The notes under the pieces: model-generated
The model's database searches: none
Told to the model about the DNA's origin: nothing
What the model saw: only the letters and a program-made list of their open reading frames with translations
Shown here: positions 28,132 through 36,429 of the stretch, piece by piece
Numbering within the stretch: position 1 is the first letter of the stretch
How the letters are laid out: the number at the start of each line of letters is the position of its first letter
Source of the DNA: Nannocystis bainbridge
GTDB taxonomy: Bacteria > Myxococcota_A > Polyangia > Nannocystales > Nannocystaceae
DNA length: 64,000 nucleotides
Direction: 5' to 3'
Assembly (NCBI RefSeq): GCF_028368995.1
Contig: NZ_JAQNDL010000002.1
Span: 1,051,724-1,115,723 of the forward strand
Position numbers and translations under genes: made by a program

Positions 28132-28719
28132 TCAGAAGCGAAGGCCGGTGAGGCCGGTCAGCACGGCCTCGATCTCCGCCACCCGCACCCGCCGACCGAT
28201 CGCCTCCTGACCGTCGCGGGCCGGGAGCAGGGCGATCTCGAGCAACAGTTGCTGCCGCTCGAAGTAGAGCTGGGTGACCGCCACCAGCACCCGTTCGCGC
28301 TCGGCCGCCGCGTCGAGGACCGCCCGGGCCGCCCGCAGCTCGTCGGGGTTGAAGACGAGACGGCCGAGATCCCAGGTCGCCCGGACCCTCGCCCCGCGCC
28401 CGGCCCCGAGGTCCTGCTTCAGCGCGTCGGCCGTGCCCGCGGCCTGGTCGAGCTGGTAGTCGCGGTCGATCGTCTGATCGTACTCGCCCTGCACGCTCGG
28501 CAGCGCGGCCGCGGCCCTGGCCCGGGCCAGCAGTCGCCGACCGCTCTTCGGCCCGAGCGCCAGCCGCTGCGTCACTGCCTGCTGGACCTCCGCGATCGTC
28601 GGTCGCGCGGGCAGGGCCGCCAGCGCGCGCTCGAGCGCCGCCGGCTCGGGCACCGGCGCGGGCGGAGGCGCCGGCGCGAACAACAACGCCGAGAGGAGGA
28701 GTGAACCGAGCACACTCAT
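28132..28719 (-). CDS. Hypothetical secreted helical protein
   Basis: 195 residues from the ATG at 28719, which overlaps the stop of the upstream gene by 4 nt (ATGA). A signal peptide (MSVLGSLLLSALLFAPAPP) is followed by a mainly helical region with Ala/Arg-rich heptads (LARARAAAALPSV, AARAVLDAAAERERVLVAVTQLYFERQQLLLEI). The pattern is a little like a helical part of TolC-type efflux proteins (periodic alternation, ending in long helices), but it is too short and lacks the barrel, so I do not assign it. It is coupled with the secreted protein upstream. Confidence 0.6.
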   Translation of the reverse strand: MSVLGSLLLSALLFAPAPPPAPVPEPAALERALAALPARPTIAEVQQAVTQRLALGPKSGRRLLARARAAAALPSVQGEYDQTIDRDYQLDQAAGTADALKQDLGAGRGARVRATWDLGRLVFNPDELRAARAVLDAAAERERVLVAVTQLYFERQQLLLEIALLPARDGQEAIGRRVRVAEIEAVLTGLTGLRF

Positions 28720-29480
28720 CGGACCTCTCCTCCGCACACGATCGCCGCGAGGGCGTCGCGCTCCTGGGCGGCCAGGGGCCCGCGGCTGCGCGTCGGCGGG
28801 AGGTCGCGCAGCTGCGGGCGACGGGCAGCGTGCAGCTCGTTCCACGCGAGCTGACGCCCGACCCACCGCGCCGGATCGAACGCGACCCCGAGGCTGGCGA
28901 TGATGGAGGTGCTGGTGGTCGCCTCGGTCGCCGGGCCGACGCCGCGACGCGCCTGGGCCCGCAGCTCGACGCTCACGAAGAGATCGAGGCCGCTCGGGCG
29001 CCGCGACCGGGGCAGCGCCGGGCCGCGGACGCACTGACCCGCGGGCAACGGGCAAGGGGAGGGCATCCAGGCCCACGCTCCGTGAGCGTGGGTCGGGACG
29101 TGTCCGCTGGGGCTGCACTCGATCGCGGCCAGGCGTTCACGCGGATCGATCGATGCGTCGACGGGTTGCAGCGATGGTTCGCCGCGAATCAGCAGGAAGG
29201 TCGCGTCGTCGGCCCCGCGCACCACCGCGGTGGCGGCATCGAGGAACGCGGCCCGGGCATCGCGCGGATCGGGCGAACCGGGCGGAAGATCGACGCGCTG
29301 CCAGCAGGCAGCGTCGGGAGGGCCGCGACGGCTGCCGTCGTCCCAGCAGATCCACAGGGCCGAGTGGACCGCGCCGAGCCAGGCCCGCGGGGCAGCGCTG
29401 CCGCCGTGCAGCAGGAGCGGCGGCGGCTCGAGGGCGCCAGGCGGCGCGAACAACAACAAGAGAGCGAGGACAGGGGTCAC
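28716..29480 (-). CDS. Hypothetical secreted protein
   Basis: 254 residues from the GTG at 29480. The start gives a signal peptide (VTPVLALLLLFAPPGAL), whereas the open frame continues far upstream antisense to the metallo-beta-lactamase gene. The mature part is rich in Pro, Arg and Trp, with several Cys (LWICWDD, DAACWQRV, ECSPSG, SPCPLPAGQCV) that may form disulfides outside the cell. No family is recognised. The start lies 94 bp from the divergent MBL-fold gene, with a nested inverted repeat between. Confidence 0.6.
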   Translation of the reverse strand: MTPVLALLLLFAPPGALEPPPLLLHGGSAAPRAWLGAVHSALWICWDDGSRRGPPDAACWQRVDLPPGSPDPRDARAAFLDAATAVVRGADDATFLLIRGEPSLQPVDASIDPRERLAAIECSPSGHVPTHAHGAWAWMPSPCPLPAGQCVRGPALPRSRRPSGLDLFVSVELRAQARRGVGPATEATTSTSIIASLGVAFDPARWVGRQLAWNELHAARRPQLRDLPPTRSRGPLAAQERDALAAIVCGGEVR

Positions 29481-29485
29481 ACGGT

Positions 29486-29568
29486 GAGGTCGTTCGCCGC
29501 GGGCTCGCTCTTGCACCGCCGCGAAAAAAAATCGGCGCTGCAAAATTTCGGCGGCTGCGAACGACCTC
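29486..29568. promoter_or_regulatory. Nested inverted repeat between divergent genes
   Basis: A perfect 12-bp inverted repeat, GAGGTCGTTCGC at 29486-29497 and GCGAACGACCTC at 29557-29568, encloses a second imperfect pair (CCGCCGCGAAA near 29516 and TTTCGGCGGC near 29546) with an A-rich centre. It fills the space between the starts of two divergent genes (29480 and 29574), so it may be an operator seen by one regulator from both sides. Confidence 0.65.
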
Positions 29569-29573
29569 TCCCT

Positions 29574-30482
29574 GTGCACCCCGTCTGCCTCTCGCTGTCG
29601 CTCCTCTTCGCCGCCCCACTCGCGCCGATCGATGTCGGCCCCGGCCTCGCGCCGCCGCCTCCGGGTCCCGGCTTCCACTTCATCGACGCCGGCCAGGGCT
29701 CGTCGCTCCTGGTGGTCGGCCGCGAGGGTCAGGTCGTGATCGTCGACGCCGGCCCGCCCGCGGCGAGCGAGCCGATCCTCGCCGCTCTGGCCGCGCACGA
29801 GCTCGCGGCCGTCGATCTCTGGCTGTTCTCCCACTTCGACAACGACCACATCGGCGGCTTCGTCCGCGCGCTCGCAGGGCCCGACAACCTCCCCGGTACG
29901 GACGACGATCTCGAGCTGCGCGAGCGCTGGGATCGCGGCCTCGAGGACCGACCCGACACGCCCGCGGCCATCCTTTACGAGGCAGCCGCTGCGCCTCGGC
30001 AGACCGCGCGCGCTGGGGACCGCTGGGACGCGCCAGGCCTGTCGGTCCGCGTCGTCGACGCGGCTTCGCCGCCCGAGCGCGCGGCCGAAAACGAGCGAGG
30101 CCTCGCCCTGTGCATCGAAGTGGAGGACCTGAGGCTCCTCGCTCCAGGCGATCTCCCGTTCTTGCAGGTCGAGGCTGCTGCAAGGGCATGCGGGCCCGTC
30201 GACGTACTGTGGACCAGCCATCACGGGAGCCGCTCCGGGATCTCTCAGGCCGTTTTGGCCGCAGCGATGCCCTCGCTGGTCGTCATCTCGGCCGGCGGCG
30301 ACAATTCCTACTGTCACCCGCACCTCGAGACCCTGTCTTTGCTCCATTCCCACGCCGTGTGGGTGACAGACCTCGCCGGAGCGTCGCCGCACGGTCCCTG
30401 TCCGGGCCTGGCGGCCGTTTGGGGCCCCGAACATCGCGTCGCGCTGGCCGACGTATGGTTGCCGGCGGGCGGGGCCGACTGA
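29574..30482 (+). CDS. Metallo-beta-lactamase-fold (ComEC-like) exported hydrolase
   Basis: 302 residues from the GTG at 29574 (VHPVCLSLSLLF), which opens a signal peptide. The domain starts with FHFIDAGQGSSLLVV and VVIVDAG, then the metal-binding SHFDNDHIGG motif, and later TSHHGSRSGIS and SAGGDNSYCHPH. This matches the soluble MBL domain of the ComEC/Rec2 family, where related proteins act on DNA or other phosphoesters; the substrate here is not known. The membrane part of ComEC is absent. It is probably periplasmic. Confidence 0.85.
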   Translation: MHPVCLSLSLLFAAPLAPIDVGPGLAPPPPGPGFHFIDAGQGSSLLVVGREGQVVIVDAGPPAASEPILAALAAHELAAVDLWLFSHFDNDHIGGFVRALAGPDNLPGTDDDLELRERWDRGLEDRPDTPAAILYEAAAAPRQTARAGDRWDAPGLSVRVVDAASPPERAAENERGLALCIEVEDLRLLAPGDLPFLQVEAAARACGPVDVLWTSHHGSRSGISQAVLAAAMPSLVVISAGGDNSYCHPHLETLSLLHSHAVWVTDLAGASPHGPCPGLAAVWGPEHRVALADVWLPAGGAD

Positions 30483-30558
30483 CCTCTGGGCCATGGATGG
30501 GCCTGCTCCGGCGCGCTGTGGTGCTGGCTCGGCATACGCTGTTACACTGGCGCCGCCC

Positions 30559-31104
30559 GTGCGGCCCTCCAGCTCCCCCCAGGTCCTTCTCGGCGTCGCC
30601 CTCGTCTCCATCGTGGCCACGGGGTGCAGCGGTTGGGTCGGCTACGGCAACACTTACTACAAGCGTCGCGAGACGTCGGTCGCCCACGAAGCCACGTACA
30701 GCTTCGGCAACCCCGGCTCGGCCTGGCGCCCGCTCTCGCAAAAGGGCACCCAGGTCGCGTGGTACAATGATGGGCTCGACGCCGTCATCGTGCTCGACAG
30801 CCAGTGCGAGATGCACGGCGACAGCTCGCTCGAGCAGTTCACCGACCACTTGCGCATCGATTTTCGTGAGTGGGAGGTGCTGTCGCAGGACAAGGTCAGC
30901 CTGGTCCAGCGCGACGCGGTCCACACCGTCGTGATCGCCTCCATCGACGGGGTCGTGAAGACCCAGATGGAGATCTACGTGGTCAAGAAAGACGGCTGTC
31001 TGTTCGACCTCGAGTACCTCGCGCCGCCGCGCAGCTTCGAGAGCGGACGCGGCGATTTCGCCAAGGTCGTCAAAGACTTTACCTTCCCGACCCGGGGCGG
31101 GTGA
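30559..31104 (+). CDS. Lipoprotein upstream of the MCE transport operon
   Basis: 181 residues from the GTG at 30559; this start gives a lipoprotein signal with lipobox VATGC. The mature part (YYKRRETSVAHEATYSF, then DAVIVLDSQCEMHGDSSLEQFTDHL) is mixed alpha/beta with two Cys (SQCEMHG, KDGCLFD). I do not recognise the family by name. Its stop overlaps the start of the MlaE-like permease gene (GTGA), so it is part of that operon. A periplasmic accessory of the lipid transporter is a fair inference. Confidence 0.75.
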   Translation: MRPSSSPQVLLGVALVSIVATGCSGWVGYGNTYYKRRETSVAHEATYSFGNPGSAWRPLSQKGTQVAWYNDGLDAVIVLDSQCEMHGDSSLEQFTDHLRIDFREWEVLSQDKVSLVQRDAVHTVVIASIDGVVKTQMEIYVVKKDGCLFDLEYLAPPRSFESGRGDFAKVVKDFTFPTRGG

Positions 31105-31886
31105 GCGTGCGCAGACCGTTCGAATACATCGGTGAAGCGATCCGCGGCGGCCTGGACTGGGCGGGCGGCATCTCGCTCCTGCTGGGGCGGTCGCTCATCC
31201 GCGGCGTGCAGCGGCCGTGGGGCATCTACGACGTCTTCTCGCAGATCGTCGCCCTCGGCATCCGCAGCCTCCCGCTCTCGACCCTGATGGGCGTGTTCGT
31301 CGGCATGGCGCTGACGTGGCAGTTCGGCGAGGCGTTGATGAGCTTCGGCGCCAAGAATGCCGTCGGGTCCGCGGCCGCGCTCGCGCTCGTACGCGAGCTG
31401 GTGCCGACGCTGATGGCGCTCACGATCGGCGCCAAGATCGCGACTGGCGTCACCGCCGAGCTCGGGTCGATGAAGGTCTCGGAGCAGATCGACGCCATCG
31501 CCTCGCTCGGCGCCGACCCGATCAAGAAGCTGGTGTGGCCGCGCCTCGTCGCCTCGACGGTCACGCTGCCGCTGCTCAACATCTACGGCAACGTGCTCGC
31601 GCTGATCGGCGGCGCCTTGATCGCCGACGTCGTGTTCGACGTCCCGGCCGAGTACTTCTACGAGACGTACATCGACGAGCTGTACCCGATGGACTACATC
31701 TCGGGCCTCGTAAAGTCGTTCACGTTCGGCCTGCTGGTCGGCCTCATCGGCTGCTACCAGGGCTTTCAGACCAAGTTCGGCACCGAGGCCGTCGGCATCT
31801 CGACCACCAACACCGTGGTCGCCACCAGCGTGGCGATCATCGTGTTCGACTTCGTGCTGACGACGATCTTCCTGCCGGTCGGATAG
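31101..31886 (+). CDS. mlaE: MlaE-type ABC transporter permease
   Basis: 261 residues, starting at the GTG that overlaps the previous stop. It is the permease of an MCE/Mla phospholipid transporter, with five or six membrane segments. Family signatures are seen in GMALTWQFGEALMSFGA, VRELVPTLMALTIGAKIATGVTAELGSMKVSEQIDAI (spread over about residues 95-130) and DFVLTTIFLPVG at the end. It is followed 6 nt later by the ATPase and then by the MCE-domain subunit, the usual order permease, ATPase, MCE protein. In Gram-negatives such systems move phospholipids between inner and outer membranes. Confidence 0.95.
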   Translation: MSVRRPFEYIGEAIRGGLDWAGGISLLLGRSLIRGVQRPWGIYDVFSQIVALGIRSLPLSTLMGVFVGMALTWQFGEALMSFGAKNAVGSAAALALVRELVPTLMALTIGAKIATGVTAELGSMKVSEQIDAIASLGADPIKKLVWPRLVASTVTLPLLNIYGNVLALIGGALIADVVFDVPAEYFYETYIDELYPMDYISGLVKSFTFGLLVGLIGCYQGFQTKFGTEAVGISTTNTVVATSVAIIVFDFVLTTIFLPVG

Positions 31887-31892
31887 TTCGCC

Positions 31893-32651
31893 ATGGCGCC
31901 GATCATCGAGCTCCGCAACGTCTACAAGCGCTTCGGCGACAACGTCATCTACGAGGACATGAGCTTCGCCGTCGAGGCCGGCGAGACCTTCACGATCATC
32001 GGCGGCAGCGGCATGGGCAAGAGCGTGTGCCTCAAGCTGATGATCGGCCTCTTGCCCTACGAGGCGGGCCACGTGCTCTACCGCGGCAAGGAGGTCGGCG
32101 AGATGGACGCCGAGAACCTCCGCGAGCTGCGGCGCAACGTGGCGATGGTGTTCCAGGGCGGCGCGCTGTTCGACTCCATGAGCGTGTTCGACAACGTCAC
32201 CTACGCGCTGCGCGAGCACACCAAGATGTCGGACCAGGAGATGCTCGAGCGCGCGCGCGAGTGCCTCGACATGGTGGGTCTCGGCTACGACAAGGAGATC
32301 CTCTACCGGATGCCCGCCAGCCTCAGCGGCGGCATGCGCAAGCGCGCCGCGCTCGCGCGCTCGATCGCCATCAAGCCCGAGGTGATCTTGTACGATGAGC
32401 CGACGACCGGCCTCGACCCGGCCAACATCGAGCGCATCGGCCACATGATCCGCAAGCTGCAGAAAGAGCTCGGCGTGACCAGCATCGTCGTGACCCACGA
32501 CATGCCGATCGCGTGGAACTGCTCGAACCGCGTGGCGATGTTGTGGCAGCGGAAGTTCCCGTACATCGGCACGCCGGCGGAGATCCAGGCCAACCCGGCG
32601 CCCGAGGTCCACGAGTTCATCAACGGCATCTATCACGAGGACCAGGACTGA
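31893..32651 (+). CDS. mlaF: MlaF-type ABC transporter ATPase
   Basis: 252 residues. Walker A is GGSGMGKS (37-44), the Q-loop is Q88 in MVFQGGALF, the signature is LSGGM (144-148) and Walker B is ILYDEP (165-170), followed by TTGLDP. The signature LSGGMRKR and the start MAPIIELRNVYKRFGD are typical for the MlaF/MkL group. It powers the MlaE permease. Its stop TGA shares a base with the ATG of the MCE gene, so the three are tightly coupled. Confidence 0.96.
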   Translation: MAPIIELRNVYKRFGDNVIYEDMSFAVEAGETFTIIGGSGMGKSVCLKLMIGLLPYEAGHVLYRGKEVGEMDAENLRELRRNVAMVFQGGALFDSMSVFDNVTYALREHTKMSDQEMLERARECLDMVGLGYDKEILYRMPASLSGGMRKRAALARSIAIKPEVILYDEPTTGLDPANIERIGHMIRKLQKELGVTSIVVTHDMPIAWNCSNRVAMLWQRKFPYIGTPAEIQANPAPEVHEFINGIYHEDQD

Positions 32652-34003
32652 TGGCCAACCGCAAGAACGAAGCCCGCCTCAACCTGATCGTCGGCATGTT
32701 CGTGCTCGGCCTCGGCGCCGCCGGGGTGCTGTCGATCTTCATCATCGGCCAGGGCAAGGGCACCTGGAAGGAGAAGGGCCTCGTCTACGCCGACTTCCGC
32801 CAGGTCTCGGGCCTCAAGAAGGGCAGCCCGGTCCAGCTCGAGGGCATCGAGATCGGGGTGGTGCAGGACCGCGAGTTCGTCGAGCTCGAGTACCCCTGCA
32901 ACCCGCTGACCGAGGACCGCGGCCGGTTCGGCCAGGAGCGCACCGATGACTGCGACCGCACGATGTTCTGCGCGCCGGAGGGCAAGTGCGCCGAGCTCGA
33001 GGCGTACTCCTTCAACAAGGATCTCCACCCGCCGTGCGAGGAGGACTCGCAGTGCAGTGAGACCGAGGTGTGCGTCACGCAGGAGTTCCGCCGCCGCTAC
33101 CGCCGGGTGTCGTGGACCGGCAACACGGGCGTGTGCGACGGCTTCACGACCGACCACAAGCGCATCCGCGTGACCCTCAGCGTGTTCGCCGACAGCCTGC
33201 GGCACATCCGCGAGGACAGCCGCGCGACGGTGTCGCAGAACGGCCTGCTCGGCGACCAACTGGTCCAGATCTCGGTCGGCCGCGGCGCGCCGATCCCCTC
33301 CGGCGGCCGGATCCAGACCACGCCGTCGCTCATCGAGGAGCTCGACAACGTCAAGGAGCGCGTCGACGGCGTGTTCGGCAAGGTCGAGGAGACGATCGGC
33401 GGCATCGCCGAGCTCGCGTCGGCGATGGGCGACGAGAAGACCATCCGCAACGTCCAGGGCCTGCTCGCCAACGTCAACGAGGTGTCGCGCCAGATCGCCG
33501 AGGGCAAGGGCCTCGTCGGCGCGCTGCTCAACGACGACCAGTACGTGCGCGACTTCGGGGCGACGCTCCGCAGCGTCCGCGACACCGCGCAGAACCTCAA
33601 CGGCTTCGTCGCCAAGGCCAAGAGCAGCATGACGAAGATCGACGACAACCTGCAGCCGCTGGTCGACGACGGCCGCAAGGTGATGTCGGACGTGTCGACG
33701 GTCATCAAGGACCTCAAGGACCCGAACAACCGCAGCTTGCTCGCCAAGGTCGTCTACGACCCGAAGGGCGAGATGGTGAAGGACCTCGAGGAGACGCTCG
33801 ACAACGTCAGCAAGGTCGTCTCTACCATCGAGAAGGGCGACGGCACGCTCGGCAAGCTGCTCAAGGACCCCAAGGCGTACGACGACCTGGTGAAGATCCT
33901 CGGCAACATCGAGCGCAACAACACCATCAAGAAGCTGGTCCGCTTCGTCGTCGAGAAGGACGAGGCCGCCAGCTCGGCCGCGCCCACCGCCAAGCCGAAG
34001 TGA
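32651..34003 (+). CDS. mlaD: MCE-domain (MlaD-like) protein with a Cys-rich insertion
   Basis: 450 residues from the ATG at 32651. One N-terminal membrane helix (about residues 10-32) is followed by an MCE domain that starts with VYADFRQVSGLKKGSPVQLEGIEIG and resumes with IRVTLSVFADSLRHIREDS and NGLLGDQLVQIS. Between these halves, residues about 80-168 form an insertion with eight Cys (83, 101, 107, 113, 129, 135, 141, 162), enough for four disulfides in the periplasm. Residues 230-450 are a long helical coiled region with repeated hydrophobic heptads. It binds lipid in the transporter; the Cys-rich insertion is not usual for the family. The operon ends in the 14-nt repeat array at 34060. Confidence 0.92.
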   Translation: MANRKNEARLNLIVGMFVLGLGAAGVLSIFIIGQGKGTWKEKGLVYADFRQVSGLKKGSPVQLEGIEIGVVQDREFVELEYPCNPLTEDRGRFGQERTDDCDRTMFCAPEGKCAELEAYSFNKDLHPPCEEDSQCSETEVCVTQEFRRRYRRVSWTGNTGVCDGFTTDHKRIRVTLSVFADSLRHIREDSRATVSQNGLLGDQLVQISVGRGAPIPSGGRIQTTPSLIEELDNVKERVDGVFGKVEETIGGIAELASAMGDEKTIRNVQGLLANVNEVSRQIAEGKGLVGALLNDDQYVRDFGATLRSVRDTAQNLNGFVAKAKSSMTKIDDNLQPLVDDGRKVMSDVSTVIKDLKDPNNRSLLAKVVYDPKGEMVKDLEETLDNVSKVVSTIEKGDGTLGKLLKDPKAYDDLVKILGNIERNNTIKKLVRFVVEKDEAASSAAPTAKPK

Positions 34004-34059
34004 GCCCGGGTGCGCCCGCGTAGGGCGCCGGTGACGTGCTCCGAAGCCTATGCGCTCGG

Positions 34060-34234
34060 GGGCATGTCTGCGAGGACATGCCGGGACCACGGGCCGCGCT
34101 CGGTCGACTCTCGCAGGATCATGCCCCTGAGGTCATGCCCCTGAGGTCATGTCCCTGAGGTCATGTCCCTGAGGTCATGCCCCTGAGGTCATGTCCCCGA
34201 GGTCATGTCCCTGAGGTCATGTCCTTGAGGACAG
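34060..34234. repeat. 14-nt repeat array overlapping the end of a hydrolase gene
   Basis: Two units at 34060 and 34074, then about eight in exact 14-nt phase at 34117, 34131, 34145, 34159, 34173, 34187, 34201 and 34215, with a partial at 34229. The unit is GGTCATGYCCCTGA, a slight variant of the core. The array fills the convergent gap between the MCE gene and the alpha/beta hydrolase and runs into the hydrolase 3' end; the stop TGA of that gene comes from a CATGA inside a unit. Confidence 0.92.
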
Positions 34235-35176
34235 CGAGGGCCGGACCGTGTGGTCGATGAACGCGGCGATCTCGTCGGCGATCTCGAGCGGGTACTCGGC
34301 CGGGAGCGCGTGCGTGGCGGCCGGGTAGACCTTCCACTGCGCGCGCGGGATCTGGGCTACCAGGGCTCGCATCGTCGCCAGCGGGACGAAGTTGTCGCGC
34401 GCTCCGGCGACCACCAGCGTCGGCACGGCGATCGTGGGCAGGACGTCGGCGGCGCTGTGGCGCTGGGCCTCGTCGACGACCGCGAGGAACAGCTCGGGGT
34501 TCATCGCCGCGATGCCGCGCATGTAGAGCTCGAGGTCGGCGACCTCGATGCGCTCGGCGTTGACCTGGCCGCTGCGCAGGCTGATCTCGCGCGAGAGCGG
34601 CGAGGGCAGCCACTTACGCCAGGTCCGGGTCGTCACGTCGCGGGCGATCCGGGTGGCCGCGAGGGCCAGCGGAAGCAGGCGGCGGAAGTTCTGCGTGCCC
34701 TGGAAGCTGTCGAGCACGCGGCCGCTGGGGCCGGCCAACGAGAGCAGGCCGGCCACGCGTTCGCGGTGCCGTCGGTACAGCTCCAGCGCGACCGGGAACC
34801 CCATGGAAAAGCCCACCGCGACCACCGGGCCGATGCCCAGGTGGTCGCACGCGGCCGCAGCGTCGTCGGCCAGCGTGGGGATGCTGAGCCGCCACGGCCG
34901 CGGTGGGTCGGGGGATTGGCCGTGGCCGCGATAGTGCATGAGCGCAACGCGCCGCCCTTCACTGAGGAGCGGCACGATGCGTTCGAAGGCCCAACCTGCG
35001 CAGCCGAGGCCGTCCAGGATGAGGATCGCGGGAGGTGGGGCGTCCTTGGGGCCGCTCACGAAAAGCCGAACCGAGGCTCCATCGTCGCGCCGGAGGCGAA
35101 GCGTGAGCGGCCCGGCCGCCAAGGGGTCGGGGGCGCGGTTATTCGTTCCGCCCGCGCTCGTCATCCGGGGCGTCAT
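34217..35176 (-). CDS. Alpha/beta hydrolase
   Basis: 319 residues. The fold shows the oxyanion strand LILDGLGCAG, LMHYRGHGQS, the nucleophile elbow GFSMG, the acid strand VVAGARDNFVP and a C-terminal His in YPAATHALP. These fit a Ser-Asp-His hydrolase of the fold family; the substrate is not clear. The start ATG at 35176 lies inside the end of the small RHH gene (38-nt overlap; an ATG at 35164 would give 26), so the two may be co-transcribed from the right. The last residues (SLSSRT) and the stop codon come from the 14-nt repeat array. Confidence 0.88.
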   Translation of the reverse strand: MTPRMTSAGGTNNRAPDPLAAGPLTLRLRRDDGASVRLFVSGPKDAPPPAILILDGLGCAGWAFERIVPLLSEGRRVALMHYRGHGQSPDPPRPWRLSIPTLADDAAAACDHLGIGPVVAVGFSMGFPVALELYRRHRERVAGLLSLAGPSGRVLDSFQGTQNFRRLLPLALAATRIARDVTTRTWRKWLPSPLSREISLRSGQVNAERIEVADLELYMRGIAAMNPELFLAVVDEAQRHSAADVLPTIAVPTLVVAGARDNFVPLATMRALVAQIPRAQWKVYPAATHALPAEYPLEIADEIAAFIDHTVRPSLSSRT

Positions 35177-35348
35177 CCGCGAGTTCGTTGACGCTGGGGT
35201 ACTTCATGATGTCCTTGCGGGCGATCTTCCAGGCCTTCTGGACGATCCAAGAAAGCGAGCGGTCCTGGCGGTTAGCCTCCTCCTGGATCTCCTTTAACAT
35301 CTGTTCGGGGAAATAGAGTGACTGCTTGCGCTTGTCCGAGCTAGCCAT
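35139..35348 (-). CDS. Small ribbon-helix-helix-like protein (TIGR04563-like)
   Basis: 69 residues. MASSDKRKQSLYFPEQMLKE, then QDRSLSWIVQKAWKIAR, fits a beta strand plus two helices of the ribbon-helix-helix type, with KRKQSLYF as the DNA-contact strand. The sequence looks like the TIGR04563 group, small proteins I recall mainly from deltaproteobacteria; I could not check. It probably binds DNA as a dimer, possibly its own promoter. The 56-bp gap to the right faces the TetR gene region. Confidence 0.8.
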   Translation of the reverse strand: MASSDKRKQSLYFPEQMLKEIQEEANRQDRSLSWIVQKAWKIARKDIMKYPSVNELADDAPDDERGRNE

Positions 35349-35551
35349 GCCGATGTGGTCTCCGCTGGTGAAAATCGCGGAATTTAGGGTAGGCTTCGCG
35401 GCGTTTGGCTGTCAACCGCGAGCATGACGCCGACCACGGCGCGCCGGGGCTGGAAGAGGGGACAAATCCAGGGGCGGAAGGCGCACTCGCCGCCGGGGAT
35501 CCGCGCGTTTTCGGGCGCCTGCGACCGGTCGCGGGCCGACCGGACTCGAGC

Positions 35552-36313
35552 GTGGAAGAGGCCTCCGGCGGCGAGGCCGAGAGTGGCACGGATGGGCGTT
35601 CTGCACGTGCGCAAGCGCGGCGGGAGCAGCGACGCGGGCTCATCCTGGCGGCCGCCACTCAGGTGTTCAAAGAGAAGGGCTACCACGCGACGTCGGTCGG
35701 CGACATCATCGATGGCGCCCGGATCGCGCGTGGCACTTTCTATCTGTATTTCACCAGCAAGCGCGAGATCTTCGCCGCTCTCTCGGCGGGGTTTTTGGCG
35801 GTCATTCGTGGCAGCGTCCGCAAGATCTCGCTCGACCCGAACGAGGGCGAACCGCTGGCCCAGATGCGGGCCAACTTTCGCCGTGTGATCCACACCGTGC
35901 TTCAGCACGAAGATCTCGCGACGATCGTGCTCCGCGACGACGCGCTCGATGCCGAGGCGCGAGCCCAACTCGATCTCTTCTACGAGCAGGTGATCGGTCT
36001 GATCGGACAGGCGGTCCGCGTGGGTAGCCGCCTCGGGATCGCGCGCGAGTGCGACGAGACGATCATCGCCGTCAGCGCTCTCGGGGCTCTGAAAGAGATC
36101 CTCACCCGCATGCTCGCGGGACGGCGCGCGACGTCGACCGCGGTTCCTGCGCCCGGGGCCGAAGCGAGCGAGCCCGCGGCCGTCACGGGTGGTCCAGACG
36201 AGACCGCAGTGGCCTCCGAAGTGACGCCCGCGCCCTTCGCCGATCCGGATCGGCTCGCTGACGAACTCTTGCGCTTCTTTGTCCGCGGGGTGTTTACCCA
36301 GGACACTCGCTAA
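35552..36313 (+). CDS. TetR-family transcriptional regulator
   Basis: 253 residues from the GTG at 35552. A TTG at 35405 would add 49 residues with weaker codon bias, so I favour the later start, but it is not certain. The DNA-binding domain is classic: RRGLILAAATQVFKEKGYHATSVGDIIDGARIARGTFYLYFTSKREIF (spread over about residues 25-75). The C-terminal ligand domain is helical, with a long Ala/Pro/Glu-rich stretch near residues 195-230 before a final helix. No effector can be named. It is divergent from the RHH gene and followed by dksA. Confidence 0.88.
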   Translation: MEEASGGEAESGTDGRSARAQARREQRRGLILAAATQVFKEKGYHATSVGDIIDGARIARGTFYLYFTSKREIFAALSAGFLAVIRGSVRKISLDPNEGEPLAQMRANFRRVIHTVLQHEDLATIVLRDDALDAEARAQLDLFYEQVIGLIGQAVRVGSRLGIARECDETIIAVSALGALKEILTRMLAGRRATSTAVPAPGAEASEPAAVTGGPDETAVASEVTPAPFADPDRLADELLRFFVRGVFTQDTR

Positions 36314-36429
36314 GCTACCCTGCCGCCCCAATTTCGCAGTCCGCCCTGGACAACCTGCGAAGCCGGGCGCCACACTGCCTCACCGGGGATCTCTTCGGTG
36401 CGCACCCCATAGAGGACGGAGTCGTCACG

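Noticed and set aside
34060..34234. 14-nt repeats as ends of an insertion sequence or MITE
   Set aside because: No transposase, no target-site duplication, and unit numbers vary freely in tandem; the pattern is array growth, not paired terminal repeats.
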